Shown: positions 35,127 through 47,300, counted from the first letter of the stretch. The stretch: 64,000 nt of DNA from Thysanoteuthis rhombus (GCA_963457665.1 OY735205.1:26938691-27002690); one strand, 5' to 3'. Translations and numbers: made by a program. Notes: generated by a model from the letters alone, not told the origin.

Positions 35127-36215
35127 GTCTGTTGTATGCAGATTGATGTTACTGACAATCATGGTCATTTGGGGTGTGATGGATCAATTTAAGATTAGAA
35201 AACTACTTTTCTTTGACAAACTGCAAAAACGAGACAACGTTTTACGTGGCACCGAATAAACCAGGAGCATCTCAATTGTAGATGTCTATGTATTGTACAT
35301 AAGCATTTATCTATTATATAGAAATATCAGTTGAGGTGCCGGCGGTCCGGAATATGGAATCGGTGAGCTAAGTTCTACTAGAGTATTCATCATGCACCAT
35401 TGACATTGTGGAAGACATGAATTGGGGAACATGATGCAATTGGTATAAGTCTTGGTTAAAAATGATATGCATTCTGCAATTATGTAGATTAGTGGAATAT
35501 TAAAAAAAACTCTTAGGTTAGTGTTCTGGCGAATGATTATAAAGGAACAATGAAATTTTTTTTTCTTTGGCGACAGCTCAGATCGAATCATCATTCCTGG
35601 GCTAAATGTCAGCACTTCTTTAATACAATGAGAAATATAATGAGCTCGTGTATTTGCATTCAATTTGAATATTTTGGAGCCAAAGTAAATGTTTCTGCTT
35701 AAATATATATATATGTATATATAGTTTGGAAAGTCTTACAGCTTTAATAGCTAAACACATTAAAAAACTTTTTCAATCTTTTTTGTGACACTACATTTAT
35801 ATACATGTGTGGAGGTGGATGTAAGATTATGCAACAAAATGATGGAGAATCGTCAACTGGAAATTAATAGAAATTTAAGAGAAAAATAAGTGTTACATCT
35901 CAAAAATGCATATCATCACATGGATAACGCTTTCATTGATTTCATTGGTAACTCCCAGCGGTTCGAAAAAGCTCGGGTAGCGATTGCAGAGGAACAGATG
36001 CTTACATGTTTGAGACTCAGGAATGAAATGAAGAGACAAGGCTATTAGGCTTCCTATTTTCTGGTTGTTTCTTAGGAGAGGAAGAGGATGGTTGTATCTG
36101 TGCTCGTGAGACACAGTTGGTCAAAATAGCGATGGTCAGTGAGAAGTGGGGTCAAGATGAGAATGGTGAGTTCCCAGCTCTGAGGGCTTTCAAAATGGAG
36201 TGGTGTTAAGAAAAA
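35127..36215. other. Unassigned AT-rich DNA
   Basis: A short TA run lies at 35702-35724. Minus frames at 35307-35663 (118 codons) and 35893-36114 match no family I know. The right edge abuts an RTE copy. Confidence 0.35.
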
Positions 36216-37060
36216 TTCATTGAACCATCCTTCTAATCACTGTCAACGTTTCATGGTTCTCATTTAGCAAGTCAGTCTCTTGGTTAGGTTCCATGTTTCA
36301 ACTTCATAAGTGACTACCGAAAGGATGTATTGGTTGTATACTCTTCATTTGAGAATTAATGTGATTTTCTCGTTCTTGAAGGTTGAATTTTCTCAACTGA
36401 AGGTTTGCCACCCTTGAGTGATTCTTCGCTGATATCATCTTTTTTTTTTTTTTTTTGAGAATGTCATGGGGATTCCTTACCCAAGGTAGATGTAGTGGTC
36501 TATTTTTTTCCAGCTTTGTATTTTTCATTTCGATCGTTGTGTGTTTATATTTGACATATTGGTTGTACATGATCCTTATTCTGCAGATGTTAATGTGAAA
36601 GACAGCTTTGTGGCTTTCTTTGTCCAGATCATCTAGCATTAGTTGGAGGTTTTCTGCGAAAATGACGATGTCTCATGCAAATCTGAGGTTGTTCAGGTAT
36701 TCACCGTATAGTCCAATTCCTTGGTTTTCCCAGTTTGAGTTTCTGAAGATCATCTCGAAGCAGGGTGAAAAGGAAAGAGGGTAGGTGAACTGGTATCACC
36801 TTGTCGTGTCCCTTATTCGAGTTGAAAGCACTCTGAGTGTTTATGTATCCTGATAAAGGATCTACTGAGACGGTATATGTGATGTAATATTCTGATGTAT
36901 ATGGTTTGTACACCTTTTCAGATGTTAGCATCAATGACATTGGGAATTGTACTGAGTCGAAAGCCATTTTAAAGTCTATGAATGCTATCGCTAGTGGCAT
37001 TCCGTATTCTGCTGCTTTCTCTTTCAGTTGGTTTATTGAATAGAGCCACAACCCTGCACT
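36215..37060 (-). mobile_element. RTE-type LINE, reverse-transcriptase region, degenerate
   Basis: On the minus strand from 37051 the frame reads LYSINQLKEKAAEYGMPLA and then AFIDFKMAFDSVQ, the first catalytic block of the RTE reverse transcriptase. It continues to SVDPLSGYINTQSAF and KGHDKVIPVHLPS, the family's GVRQGD region. The next block gives RFA-stop-DIVIFAENLQ, so the FADD motif has a stop in place of its first Asp. After that comes MLDDLDKESHKAVFHINI. The copy ends near 36215 with a NLQERENHIN and ETWNL stretch. It is truncated at both ends compared with the copy at 31-33 kb. Confidence 0.9.
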
Positions 37061-37493
37061 TCTATTTAAACTATTTTAAATCGAAATTATTTCAAGACAT
37101 TAAATACAAAAATATTACAAAAAATACTAATTAAACTTTCATTTTAACTTTACGAAAGATGTTGAAAGTGATTCCCTTTAGGCTGGGTATATGTTTGGGT
37201 TCGTTTCAATGCATAAACGCTTCGTACATTGGGGAATGACATAGTTGCCACCACTCAAATGAATGAATGCTCGAATGAAGCAAGCAGATGATGCGATCGT
37301 TTTAAATGTTCATTACTATAGCTTCTGTGTTGCCAAGTGACTTATATTGTTGCACAAGATATATTTCTATTTCTTACTTTTTTTGGAAAAAAAACTGTAC
37401 GGTCTCTGTTGGTCTGTCTCTGTGTGTCAATCTGGCTATGAGTGTGTCTCTGTCTCTGTCTCTCAACATCCACACACATACAGTCACACAGAT
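37061..37493. other. Unassigned AT-rich DNA
   Basis: No gene is supported. Confidence 0.35.
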
Positions 37494-37494
37494 A

Positions 37495-37528
<34 letters not shown>

Positions 37529-37568
37529 CTCACACAAACACAATCACACACACACACACACTTTCACA
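37494..37568. repeat. (CT)(TA)(CA) microsatellite
   Basis: CT (37494-37509), TA (to 37528) and CA-rich (to about 37568). Frames of 100-111 codons through it are artefacts. Confidence 0.93.
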
Positions 37569-37619
37569 CATATATGCTCAAACATGGACACACATGAAAA
37601 CTCTGTAATCTTGACTTGG

Positions 37620-37858
37620 TTAAAGGCCGACTCTGCCAAGTCATTACCTTTTATCAAATTGATATTATCTTCAAATAACTGAATAAGGTAGATTTTATAT
37701 AATTAGCATTGTACCTATCCCCTAAAAATTCCCACGAGTTTCATATCTATAGGGAAAAATAGTTTTGCATCACTTTCAATCCATGAATCGATTTCAAAAA
37801 TGGAAAAAATCAACCTCTGTTTTAAACCTTAAAAAAGGAAAATACAGCCCTCAATTTC
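37620..37858. repeat. Left half of a dispersed repeat split by an RTE copy
   Basis: TTTAAACCTTAAAAAAGG near 37820 and the A-rich block after it fit with the 38775-38960 segment on the far side of the RTE copy. A related segment occurs intact at about 57690-58010. No clean target-site duplication was found at the two junctions. Confidence 0.4.
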
Positions 37859-38775
37859 ATCATCATCATCAGTCTTCTAATGTCCGTCGTTGGACATAGA
37901 CCCTACCTAGGATCCACCACATTTCTCTATCATGGGCGTTGCAGAGCCAGTATTTTCTGAATTTGTCTATTTCATCTCCCAATCTTGTAATTGTTGGCCT
38001 CAGTTCCGCATGTGGTCTCTAGGAATTCATGTTTTTTGAGTCATGATGTCCATCGGTTGTCTTTCATTCTTGCAACTTGACCAACCAATTGCAATTTGAG
38101 TTATCTAATGCATTCTATGATGTCTCTGACCCCTGTTTTCTTTCTGATATATTGTGCTGTCTTGTGATCTCTCCGTGTGAGATCGAGCATGATTCTCATG
38201 TGCACGTTGCATGCTTTCCAGTTCGCAGGTTTGTCTGTTGGTTAGGTTCCATGTTTGTATTGGTTGAATACATTTTTTTTTTTAGGATTATTGGGCTCAT
38301 CTTGTTTCTAAAGTTTGAGCTTGCTTTGCCGAAAGCTTGCCATCTTAGGGTGATTCTGTGCTTGATTTCTTCTTTTTTTTGTGGATTTTGTTGAGTTTCA
38401 CTGACCTAACTACATGTAGCGATCTACCGCCCCCAGTTTTGGATCTTCGATTTTCACAGTCATATCCTTATTCTTAATGTGATGGTTGTGCATGACTTTT
38501 GCTTTAATGAAGTTCATGTGTAGGCCAACTCTTTTGCTTTCTTCGTTTAATTCATCTAGCATTAGTTGAAGGTTGTGTAGGTTCTCTGTAAAAAGTACGA
38601 TGTCGTCTGCAAATCTGATGCTGCTCAGAAATTTGCTGTCTATTTTGATACCTCTATTTTCCCAGTCGAAGTTACGGATGATAATCTCGAGGCAGGCTAT
38701 CAGGTGGTACCACCTTGTCTTACTCCTTTTTGGAGTTGGACGAGTTCAGAGTCTTTATGTAACCTGATAAGGAGT
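37859..38775 (-). mobile_element. RTE-type LINE, 3' half, with 3' GAT tail
   Basis: The minus strand runs from the GVRQGD region near 38730 to the 3' end. RFADDIVLFTENLHNLQ at about 38570-38620 is the catalytic FADD block, and it is intact here, unlike in the copies at 32.3 and 36.7 kb. LMLDELNEESKRVGL follows, and later CNVHMRIMLDLTRRDHKTA-like sequence. The end reads AGAAAATACTGGCTCTGCAA and then CAACGACGGACATTAGAAG before a TGATGATGATGA tail at 37859. The frame is broken between these blocks, and the element is 5'-truncated. Confidence 0.9.
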
Positions 38776-38965
38776 AACCCCCAAAATTAAAAGATCCCCC
38801 TTACTTTCGATCTCCTGAAACGGAGAAAAATACTCTTATTTTGAACCTTAACATGAAGCAATGTAAAACACTTCCAAAAGAGATCGTTTCCGGAACAAAA
38901 CATTCTCTGATGACGTCACATCATTCTGAAGGCATAATTTTCCATTTTAACGTCATTATTGATGA
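38776..38965. repeat. Right half of dispersed repeat, with CRE palindrome
   Basis: TGACGTCA lies at 38911-38918 and is followed by CATC. The same arrangement, ACGACGTCACATCC, occurs at about 57979. Upstream blocks (TTATTTTGAACCTT and GAAGCAATGTAAA here; CTATTTTGGAACCTT and CGATGTAAAGATGAAG there) also agree. The perfect CREB/ATF-type palindrome may be a promoter part of the repeat, which is inference. Confidence 0.5.
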
Positions 38966-40280
38966 ACACAAAATGAGCATCTTGTTAAGTATCCAACGTT
39001 TTTGAAAGTTTGCTTCATCCCATTTTTCACTTTTACAGAAAATTTGCGAAAAGCGAAATGGCACTCAGTGATTCTGTTGCAGCGAGCCGTTATAGAAGCA
39101 GCGCATATCCTCTTCTTCTCACTCCTTAACCGTATCCTGTACCGCCTACCACTCCAATATCTGACGAATCGGTGGACTCATCATCATCATCCACATCTTT
39201 TTGGGGTCTGGGAACACTCAAGATTGTTTCTGATATAAATCTGTATTCAAATCCGACGTATTGTATTAGTGATGAAACATATATCGTTTTTTCAGTATCA
39301 ACATTCTTGAATTTATCGAATCACCGTAGCCCCAAAACTTACCTTCCTGACCAACCAGCCATGCAGGCTACAGATTCTTTTCTCTTAGATCATTTGTATC
39401 CTTTTATGAATGTCTGTATAGCTCCAGGCACTCCTAGTCACATTCTACGGGCTACCTTGGTAACAACACTAGGCTCCATCGAAGAATTTTTTTTTTTTTC
39501 AAAAAAGTGTTTTTTGGTGGCTCTATGATCATTTTGGACAAAGATACCTAAATTTTGTGTTTGTAATCTATTTTAAACAATTTTAGATTTAAATAATCGG
39601 GGCCTAGTTTTAGATAATTTCATATATATTTTTCAGACAATAAGATCTCGTACACACGAACCTGCACTGATTCATCCATGTGACTTGAGGATGAGTACAT
39701 GCCTTTGAATACTCATCCCAACATATGTCTTTGGAGAGTCATTTCTCAAGTTTTCCTTTTTGTTCATCAAAATCCCAATTTTAATGGGACTTGTGTATAT
39801 TTAAATCCTGAAATAAATCATTCGAACGCAAATTGCCCTCCCATAATCAACAGTTTCCTAAAGAACGTCCTAGCATGTTACTTTATAAAATTGTTTCTCT
39901 AACTCTCTTCCATAGAAAAAAAAACGTATTTACCAGGCCAGGGTATAGTCTGATTCAATGTGTTGAGTTTTCTAGAACACTCTTTGTGCCCTCATTTAAT
40001 ATTATAAATTCAGCATTATTGCCACTGTCTGGAGCTGAAACACGAAACCCAACCAAACGATTACAGATGTTTAGCTTAGTATGACAAAAAGCCGGACAGG
40101 GTAGTGATGAGGAGAGAAAGTTTTTGCTATGCTTGTTTTTCAACTGCGTAGTTTCCTTCCCACCAAGAGAATCAGGATACTGGTTTTTCCCTGAGCTCGA
40201 ACACCAACATCTGGCATCGGTAACAGACTCGTAAACATTTTAACTATACCCATTCTATTTTTGTTACTTCACTGCACTTT
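38966..40280. other. Unassigned DNA
   Basis: Overlapping plus frames at 39002-39238 (78 codons) and 39172-39528 (118 codons), plus shorter ones to 40084, lack recognisable domains. I do not call a gene. Confidence 0.35.
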
Positions 40281-40284
40281 TGGA

Positions 40285-40420
40285 TCAGCCTGACGGCTGA
40301 GATAGTTGCGTATTTCCTACAGGTGCCAACGATCGACGTTCGATACCAGTTAAATGCTGAGATTCTCAAGGAAAGCAACACGATCCTCCAACTGTCTCAT
40401 TTCTCTTACTCACTGACCTT
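40285..40420 (+). mobile_element. tRNA-derived SINE head
   Basis: GACGGCTGAGATAGTTGCG near 40291 resembles an A-box region and ACGTTCGATACCAG near 40337 is a good B box (GTTCGATACC). Spacing is about 40 bp. The following 80 bp are GC-richer than the surroundings. Family unknown. Confidence 0.5.
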
Positions 40421-42430
40421 ATGTCATACTAAGCCCCTCCGTTGCTTCTATATCAATATTCGTTGACGCATATATTGAATATCAAACACTAACGTTATAT
40501 CTTGCGGTTGATTCGATCGTTAGGTCCTCAAAGTTACGGTATCATCGTGTTATTGAACATCGGTTTTTCTATAATACTTTTGCATGATATGTATTAACTA
40601 CAGGAGATTTGCACAGCGAATGGATGCGTTACAGAATCTGAAGCATCAAATTTAATCATAGCTTCCTTTAAAAGGGCCAAGCAATTCGAATCGATAGCTT
40701 GCGATAGTGGATTAAAAACTCAATGAAACAGCTCCGATTTGGTGGATGCAAGGGTCTCATTTTGCCGTGGAATAATGCCCATAATTATTTACTAAAGCTG
40801 AATCAGCTGAAGATTAATTACATATAGTGTATGTAATGAATATACACTTTTCACGTCTGCAGGCCGAGGCTGAGTTGAATATATGGACTCAAAAAGAACG
40901 GTCAGTGTTTTTATATCCACACTTAATTCGTATCTTGGAGAGAAAAATGCTCCTCTTATTCAAAGAGGAATAAAAATAAAACCAACTTTGCTTAGCTCTC
41001 CATTGTATAATCTACCCAACCATGAGATTCCTTCTTCTATCAGAAAAGCCTGCCTTCATTAAATGATTTGCCCATCCATTCTCCCGATGCAGAGATATCT
41101 TGTTGTTTTTTTGTTTTTTTTTTTTTTTTTCATCCTCGAGAGGTTTATCCGTCTGTCAGTGCATTTATTTATTTCATATCCAGTTTTTCTCCGCCTCGAA
41201 GCTGTAGTTTAAGTTGGTTTGTCTTTCTCGGGGTATCATTATTGAACTTCCTTACCCAACCCTCCTTTTATCTTCACAACTCAGTATCGATAAGACGGAC
41301 GAAAAGAGATTAGATGCTTCTTTACTGCGACTGCCTGAGCCAGGCTTGAATATCAATGAGAAAGTCAGTTGAAGGGTGGAGCCAATTGAGAAAAAAAAAG
41401 AAGGTTCGTTCAAGGTGGACGCTGATAGAGAAACCTTACCGTTGAGCCAAAGATCAACTTCAACATCACGTTCTTTAGCCTTCCATTTCCCGAACAGCCT
41501 TAATTCTCTTTGGCAGGGTAAAAAGAAAATGTTTTCGGGAGGTGTACTTCATGGTTGGCCAGGTCTGTTGTTTCCAAGTGATGCTTTTTTTTATTTTTGC
41601 TGCTCCAGCTCCTCGTGTTGCTGCCACCAATTTACCTGTACACAATTTTTCATCGTATGAATAACTAAATGATACTAGCGTACTTCCGGTACTTTCGATT
41701 CTAGTGATAACTCTTGGCTTTGGAGTGGCATTCGTATTCCTGCATTGCCAAGATCTCACAGCAGGTTTTCGTTTTTTTCGATGAAGGACACAATCTATCA
41801 AAATAATGAACTGTACGGCTTTTTCCTGTTCATTCATCAGCTTATAACATTTGAAGGTAACAGTTCTTTTGAGAAAATACAATCTGCCCCCTATTCGAAT
41901 CGATGGACTCTTCCACGAATAAAGTTACTCTCAAATAAGAAATGAGATTAGAATAGGTTATTATCATCAATCACTTTGCAATTATTATATTATATGAAAT
42001 TGCCTAAAAGTATTTATTCAATCCAAATATTTTCTTGCAGCGTCTTTTCTTATATTTCACACTGAAAACAAGTCGACCATCCCCTCCAAAAACACGCTAA
42101 CATTCTTATATTCCGCTTCACTTTGGTTCTTATTCGAGTCTTCGCGTGTCAGGGAACTGTCTATTGTTTGGAACGGTAAAACAAAACTATCTCTATGATT
42201 AACTCGCATTTTTTAAGTCGGTCTTATTTGTTAGAAATCTATGGCACAAACATGGTGAAAAATTGAACCATATCTCCAGATTATATATCTATATATGATT
42301 TGTTTTTTTAAATTCTGCCTCAAAATAGCTTCACAGTAGGAGGAATTCAATTTACAATTGGCTGTGTGCAACAGATATGTTGTGAACAAAAATACAAAAA
42401 TCCAAATCAAAAACACGGACCTGAAAAAAT
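40421..42430. other. Unassigned DNA
   Basis: T runs at 41100-41130. Several overlapping frames of 66-135 codons on both strands at 41068-41945 match no family I know. Nothing is called. Confidence 0.35.
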
Positions 42431-42915
42431 AGACCATTAAATCTACCTAGGATAACAAATCTCCTTGAAAACCTCAATAGAAGAAATCAAGCGACTAAAC
42501 ACTTAAGAATGACAAGGTTTTGGTAGAGCAAGAAAGTCCCGATAGTCGTCTATGGAGCTGAAATATGGAACCTAACCAAACGATTGACCTTCAAACTAAA
42601 AATGATGCAATGTGCCAATGAGAAAACATGCTTTACATCATATGGAGAGATCACATAACAGCACAGTGTATTAGAGAAAAACACAAATCAGGAGTATCTC
42701 TGAATCCATCAAAAACTTTCCAAGCAATCGGCAAGTCATGTTGAAAGAATATCAGCCAACTGATAGACATCAAGACTCACAACGTGGACCCCCAGAGATC
42801 ATATGCAAAACTTTGGCCGGCAAAATATAAGATAGCGTGATTAACTAAACAAGTTAAGAGAGTATTGGCGCATCCTGGAGAAGATTCATGTTCAACAACG
42901 GAAATGGCCTTTCTG
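42430..42915 (+). mobile_element. RTE-type LINE, 3' fragment, degenerate
   Basis: Ordered blocks shared with the copies at 18.6 and 32.6 kb: TATGGAGCTGAAATATGGAA (42552), ACCTAACCAAACGATTGACC, ATATGGAGAGATCACATAAC (42640), CAGGAGTATCTCTGAATCC and the 'AACGTGGACCCCCAGAGATC' block (42781), then TTGGCGCATCCTGGAGAAG. The end is CAACAACGGAAATGG at about 42894, without a GAT tail. Frames are broken. Confidence 0.85.
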
Positions 42916-44400
42916 TCATACAAATGAGCACTGTTTCTTAAGATCTTCAACACATTATTCTAAGCTATCAATGTGCATTATTTCTTTAACCACTTTGAAA
43001 GAACGTGCGATTAAAGTTGATATTGTGACTTTTCCTCGTGCATTCATTCGTTGTGCAAAATCTTCTGCAGTTATAATATATCATGCAAGAGCATTTTTTA
43101 AAAAATCTTTCTCATTAAAAGTGACAATGACGTACAAAATCGTACCAATCTTTCACCGTTGAGCATGACTAATACAGGTCTCCATTTGCTTAATTTTTGT
43201 CCCTCATCCAGTTCTAATGGAACCCATTTGTTTAACTTTTCTTGCCAATTGCTTTTAAATGATCCTAATCGATAATTGATGTAATGTTTTTCCATCGTTT
43301 TTCATTGCAGCCGTTAAATCTTTACCATTGATTGATTATTTGGATCAACCTATTTCTCAGCTCTCAGAAGTGAAATCTCCATTTGATTTGTGAATGTTCC
43401 GAATCAAAATTGTACTCTTTCTCCACGAAGATTATCGTCTCTGATTGGGAACGGACAACTTTGAATTCGAACGGGGAAAGTTCAAATCCTGATCGAACGG
43501 CGTGAGAAGCGTGCAATGGACCGGGTAAGGAACGCGTTCCAAAAATCTACGGTTAACTGGGCTCTGGTGAAGCTCTGACGGGCCTGGCAGACCGGAAGTT
43601 GATTATGATAAATTGCTCGAATAAAATAAACGGTAATATAAATGGACGGATGAAATAACGCCCTTTCGACACATCGAGTACAAATGAACGTTGGAAAAAC
43701 AACCACCGAATATCATTAATCAGGAATTCAATGATTGCAATTATCGGTAAACGGAAGAATTCATTTTTTTTTTAAATTCACGTCCGCAAAAAAATGCGTT
43801 ATCAGATTTATCCTAATTCAATAACCTTCAGAATAAATCATCTTCTACGAAGTACTGGTGTGTGATGTTTTATCAATTTTGAGATGGTAAATTCGGTACA
43901 GATTAACAGACAGCCCGTCAATTAGTGTAGCTTTGTCTTACTAAGTCAGCTCAGAAGCTATTCAGCTAATTTGAATATTTCGACAACCGTTGGTGCACAT
44001 TCTATCTAATTTGGCAATTAATCAATAAGGATTTACTGCGCATGCTTGAACAGACACAATTCCGATAGGTTACTCAATCGGCAGTGGTTGAGGTTCCAAG
44101 AGGGTATTTTCAAGGGGACTAAGACACCATTGCCTCAAATGGACTAACTCTTTAGTTTATATCAAATGGGTCTATATTTTCCAAATAATTCATATAACAT
44201 CTTGAAAGTTTCTTCAGTGGATAAAAAAGTCTTTCAAAATGTATCAGTGATTGGATTTAGGAAAGATTTTAGATTCTGGTATTTGCTATCGATCTGCCGA
44301 ACAGTATTGGACCAGCCAAAACCAGTCATGTGGACTGGATTATGTAAGGTCAGAGACTGTTTATTAAAATTATCTTCGATGCAAAAAACCAACGCACGGT
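42916..44400. other. Unassigned DNA
   Basis: Open frames under 80 codons only. A moderately GC-richer patch lies at 43480-43620. A TGCGCATGC (NRF1-like) site at 44037 is isolated. Confidence 0.35.
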
Positions 44401-44449
44401 AATTGAATTATTGGCTTTAGTTTATAAAAACCCGGCCGAATTAAAACTA

Positions 44450-44750
44450 TATTAATTCAGCTCAGGCAATCTCTTGGCTGCTGCCACCATCGGGGAGATC
44501 TAGATAGTATAAAAATGCTGAAGTCGACCTCCTTGGAGGTCCGTGTGCGGCCTGCATCGAGAGTCGCTTTGTTTTCTCTATGGGCTTGTGACGGATTGAG
44601 GGTTCCTATCTATTATGACCGATCGCCAGCTACTTTAGGGTTGCTAATTATATTAGCCCAATCCTAAATATAAATTACCAGAATTGAACTAAGGAGATAA
44701 ATCCTGGTAAGTAGCGCGTTCACTGCTTAAGCACAAAAACAAGGTTAGAA
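44450..44750 (-). mobile_element. Possible tRNA-derived SINE, minus strand
   Basis: On the minus strand from about 44735, TAAGCAGTGAACGCGCTAC is a weak A-box region. TAGTTCAATTCTGG at about 44677-44690 is a B box, about 40 bp on. The GC-richer sequence to 44450 could be the SINE body. Confidence 0.4.
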
Positions 44751-45240
44751 TACAGTTGGATTGTTAACAAAACGTGGAAAATAAGAACAAACAAATAGGT
44801 TAACAACATTGATAAGTTTCAATTTAGGAGTGAATTAAAATGAATGAGGACTGGAGTTTCTGCCCACACAGATATGTGGAGGGATCTACCAGGATAAGGA
44901 TGGAGAGATAAGAAGAATGAAGGGAAAGGAATGTCACTAATTAAATGCAAGATAGAGTCCGTAGAATATCCGCCAGTTTGGCCATCCTAGTTGTAGCTAC
45001 TATGAAGTTATCTTTAGAGGTCCGACTTAACTATGGTGAGAGTGCTTAACTTAGATGAGATGTGTTTTTAAGATGAAAGAAGAACGGATTACTTTTTATA
45101 TGTAATGATGCGTGTGTAAAAAGTAAATGTGTGTAAAAACTGTATCAACTATCTTAACTAAATAGAGAGAAGAGAATAAGCATACCTTGAGGCCGTCAGT
45201 GCAGAGAGAGAAAGAGAGAGAGAGTTTACCGCTTCAGTTT
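44751..45240. other. Unassigned DNA
   Basis: GA-rich patches at 44880-44930 and 45205-45224. No gene is supported. Confidence 0.35.
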
Positions 45241-45244
45241 AAAT

Positions 45245-45277
45245 ACCGTAAAGATAACGATCAGTTATCTTATCGGT
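45245..45277. repeat. Inverted repeat / hairpin
   Basis: AGATAAC (45252-45258) pairs with GTTATCT (45264-45270) around a 5-bp loop. One more pair and, after a 2-bp mismatch, ACCG (45245-45248) with CGGT (45274-45277) extend it to about 12 base pairs. Function is unknown. Confidence 0.6.
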
Positions 45278-46280
45278 AGTTCTGTGTGACGTCAAAGAGA
45301 AAGCCACAAGGAATTTACCATTTCTACAGAGATGTAGGGGATAGCAAGTAAATCTCTACCAAGGGCAGATAACTCAGTATATGTATGATTTTCTTTTGCT
45401 GGAAAAGGTGGCCTCAGCACTACGATAGATTAAGGTGTGGTCTGCCTCCTGTCAGGACACTCGACCATTGAGTGTTTGAAGACCCTACTTCCCAAGTCGT
45501 TGGCTGCTTCCGTGCCTTTTCCACCCAGTAATACAATTTAAATACGACAGGTAAATAAATGAAAGATAAACATATATCATCTTCATTTCATTTATTACAA
45601 AATGTTTTCTTGTTTAAAAAAAGACGTCTTTTTTTTTTTATTCTCATAATCAGAAAATGATGGATAAATGAACAAATATTCAAAACATCATATTCATGTC
45701 CATTAAATAACGTTAGCTCTATCAACTCAATTCTCAATAAAGTAATGGAGTAAGGCTTGAATTAAACTTGAAGATTGTAATTTTACAATACATCATTTTG
45801 ATTAATCGATGTATTTTAATTGAATATAAAGAGTCATATTACATTTTCAAAGTATAACTCCTTTACTAATGAATCAGCTTACTGCTGATGAAATGATATC
45901 TTGTGTATTGTCTATACACTTGAGAAAAGTTATTATCATTCCAAAATATGTTCGGACATCTGAATATATTGCTTGTATTACCGACGTTGTTACAAAGATG
46001 TATAATGATTCCACGGTTTTGTTCGGGCGTAAAATCGTGAGAATAGAGTTGGTCTTTTTCATGGCAGTGTGAACAAAAGATTTCCGTTTGCTTCCGTTTC
46101 CCAGTTTGCACGCCCATTCTATGTTGAACAATTTGATATAAACAATTAGAAATATGTATATTTGAATGCTATATTTTACGATCAGTCAGTTACTTTCACT
46201 CTGTTTACGACCATTAGAGCTGTTTCAATCAAGCTGTCAGCCTGGGCCCTAAAGCGTTTATCTAGTTTTGTGGTTTGTGA
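45278..46280. other. Unassigned DNA
   Basis: Minus frames of 83-85 codons overlap at 45866-46131, and a plus frame covers the same bases. None has a recognisable family. The CxxC-like CSHCHEKD in one of them is isolated. Confidence 0.35.
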
Positions 46281-46289
46281 CATATGTTA

Positions 46290-46600
46290 ATATCGTCGGA
46301 ACCAAGTCATTTGCACAATTCTAAGTATCTGGCTGTTCCTATCCTGTTACATGTTTTTGTCATTACTTTTAACCATATTGCTGCATTTACCTATGATATG
46401 GTTTATAGTCTCATCTTTTCCTCCGTAAAGGCGGCAATCATTGTTTTCAATGGGATCTGACTATTTATACTTTGATATAATTGGTTCTGGTGCATTTTTC
46501 TGATAAGATATTCCATTCATCTTTTAAGGTGTCCCTTGTTCATAACCGTGTGCGTCTATGACAGTTCCTATCCGTCTTTTGAAGACAATTCCTATTTTGT
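46290..46600 (-). mobile_element. Non-LTR retroelement, C-terminal CCHC-like relic
   Basis: Short minus frames read LKDEWNILSEKCTRTNYIK and, after a shift, NNDCRLYGGKDETINHIIGK followed by CSNMVKS. This order (a QxxRTNYIK segment, then a CRLCGxxxETxxHIxxxC zinc-knuckle-like block) is typical of the C-terminus of reverse-transcriptase proteins in many invertebrate non-LTR elements. The second Cys of the CRLC pair reads Tyr and stops interrupt the frame, so it is dead. It is unlike the RTE C-termini in this window and so is a second LINE lineage. The exact clade is not resolved. Confidence 0.65.
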
Positions 46601-46889
46601 TCCATAATGGTCTACCTTACTATTCTTATTGATTTTTCTTAATCTTTTTATCACTCATCACTCGTAGTATGATTAGAACTTGGGTTGTAAATTTCGATGA
46701 AGAGAATTCCAATACAGATACGAAGAAATATTTGAATGGGTACGTATATCCATGTGATTTGATGCAAATATATACAAAATTATACCCATTTCAGGTTGTT
46801 TATATGTATTCATCTACATGTCCGCATATTCCAATCTCTTTATTAGCTAACCGTCAATTTATCGAACCCCCTGCCAGTTGAGATTTGGC

Positions 46890-47060
46890 TATTTTATCAG
46901 GCTTATAGATAGAAGGGTATTGTTAGTTACTCAATAGAAACTGACATGTGATGAACACCTTTTGGTAGCATGTTGTATTGGACTGATCGGTTAAAGAGTG
47001 GGAAAAGGGGGTGATCAATGAATAAGTTACATCTCTTGCTATTTGTTTGGTAGTGATCAC
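46890..47060. repeat. Unnamed dispersed repeat, copy 1 (left part)
   Basis: This contains TTGTTAGTTACTCAATAGAA, then GGGGTGATCAATGAATAAGT (47014) and TTTGTTTGGTAGTGATCACT. Related copies lie at 47385-47640, 61650-61880 and 63390-63530. It is interrupted by an RTE 3' end at 47061-47170 and resumes after it. Confidence 0.55.
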
Positions 47061-47170
47061 TAATTTTAGAAAATACCAGCTATGCGACGCCCACGATAGA
47101 GGAGTTCAGCGAATCCTGGGGAAGGTCAATGTCCAACGACGGACGTTAAAAGACTGATGGTAATGATGAA
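47061..47170 (+). mobile_element. RTE-type LINE, very short 3' fragment
   Basis: AGAAAATACCAGCTATGCGA, CGCCCACGATAGAGGAG, ATCCTGGGGAAGGTCAATGT and CCAACGACGGACGTTAAAAG are the terminal blocks of the RTE copies. It is followed by a short TGATGGTAATGATGA tail. Only about 100 bp of the element was inserted, which is typical 5' truncation. Confidence 0.88.
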
Positions 47171-47300
47171 TCATTAATTTTCTGAATTTAAAAAAAAAAA
47201 CAAGTGCAAATATTAACGGACACGAACTAATTTAGCATGAACCTGGATTGCAAATTTTCAGTCCTCAAACTTAACTGGTACGGCCTGCACGCAAGATATA
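47171..47300. repeat. Unnamed dispersed repeat, copy 1 (right part)
   Basis: ACACGAACTAATTTAGCATGA and CCTGGATTGCAAATTTTC continue copy 1 beyond the RTE insertion. Compare CGATCAATTTAGCATAAACT at 61841 and GACCAACTTAACATCAACTT at 63494. Confidence 0.5.

Noticed and set aside
39172-39528. 118-codon plus frame
   Set aside because: It matches nothing I know and ends in a poly-T stretch. Not enough to call an exon.
41376-41945. Overlapping frames of 66-135 codons on both strands as a host gene
   Set aside because: No domain, no convincing splice sites. The overlapping frames on both strands indicate chance.
44037-44045. NRF1-like TGCGCATGC as a promoter
   Set aside because: A single isolated 9-bp motif in AT-rich DNA, with no island or start-site context.
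45866-46131. CSHCHEKD motif as a zinc finger
   Set aside because: A single CxxC pair in a short frame, with overlapping frames on both strands and no second metal-binding pair at the right distance.
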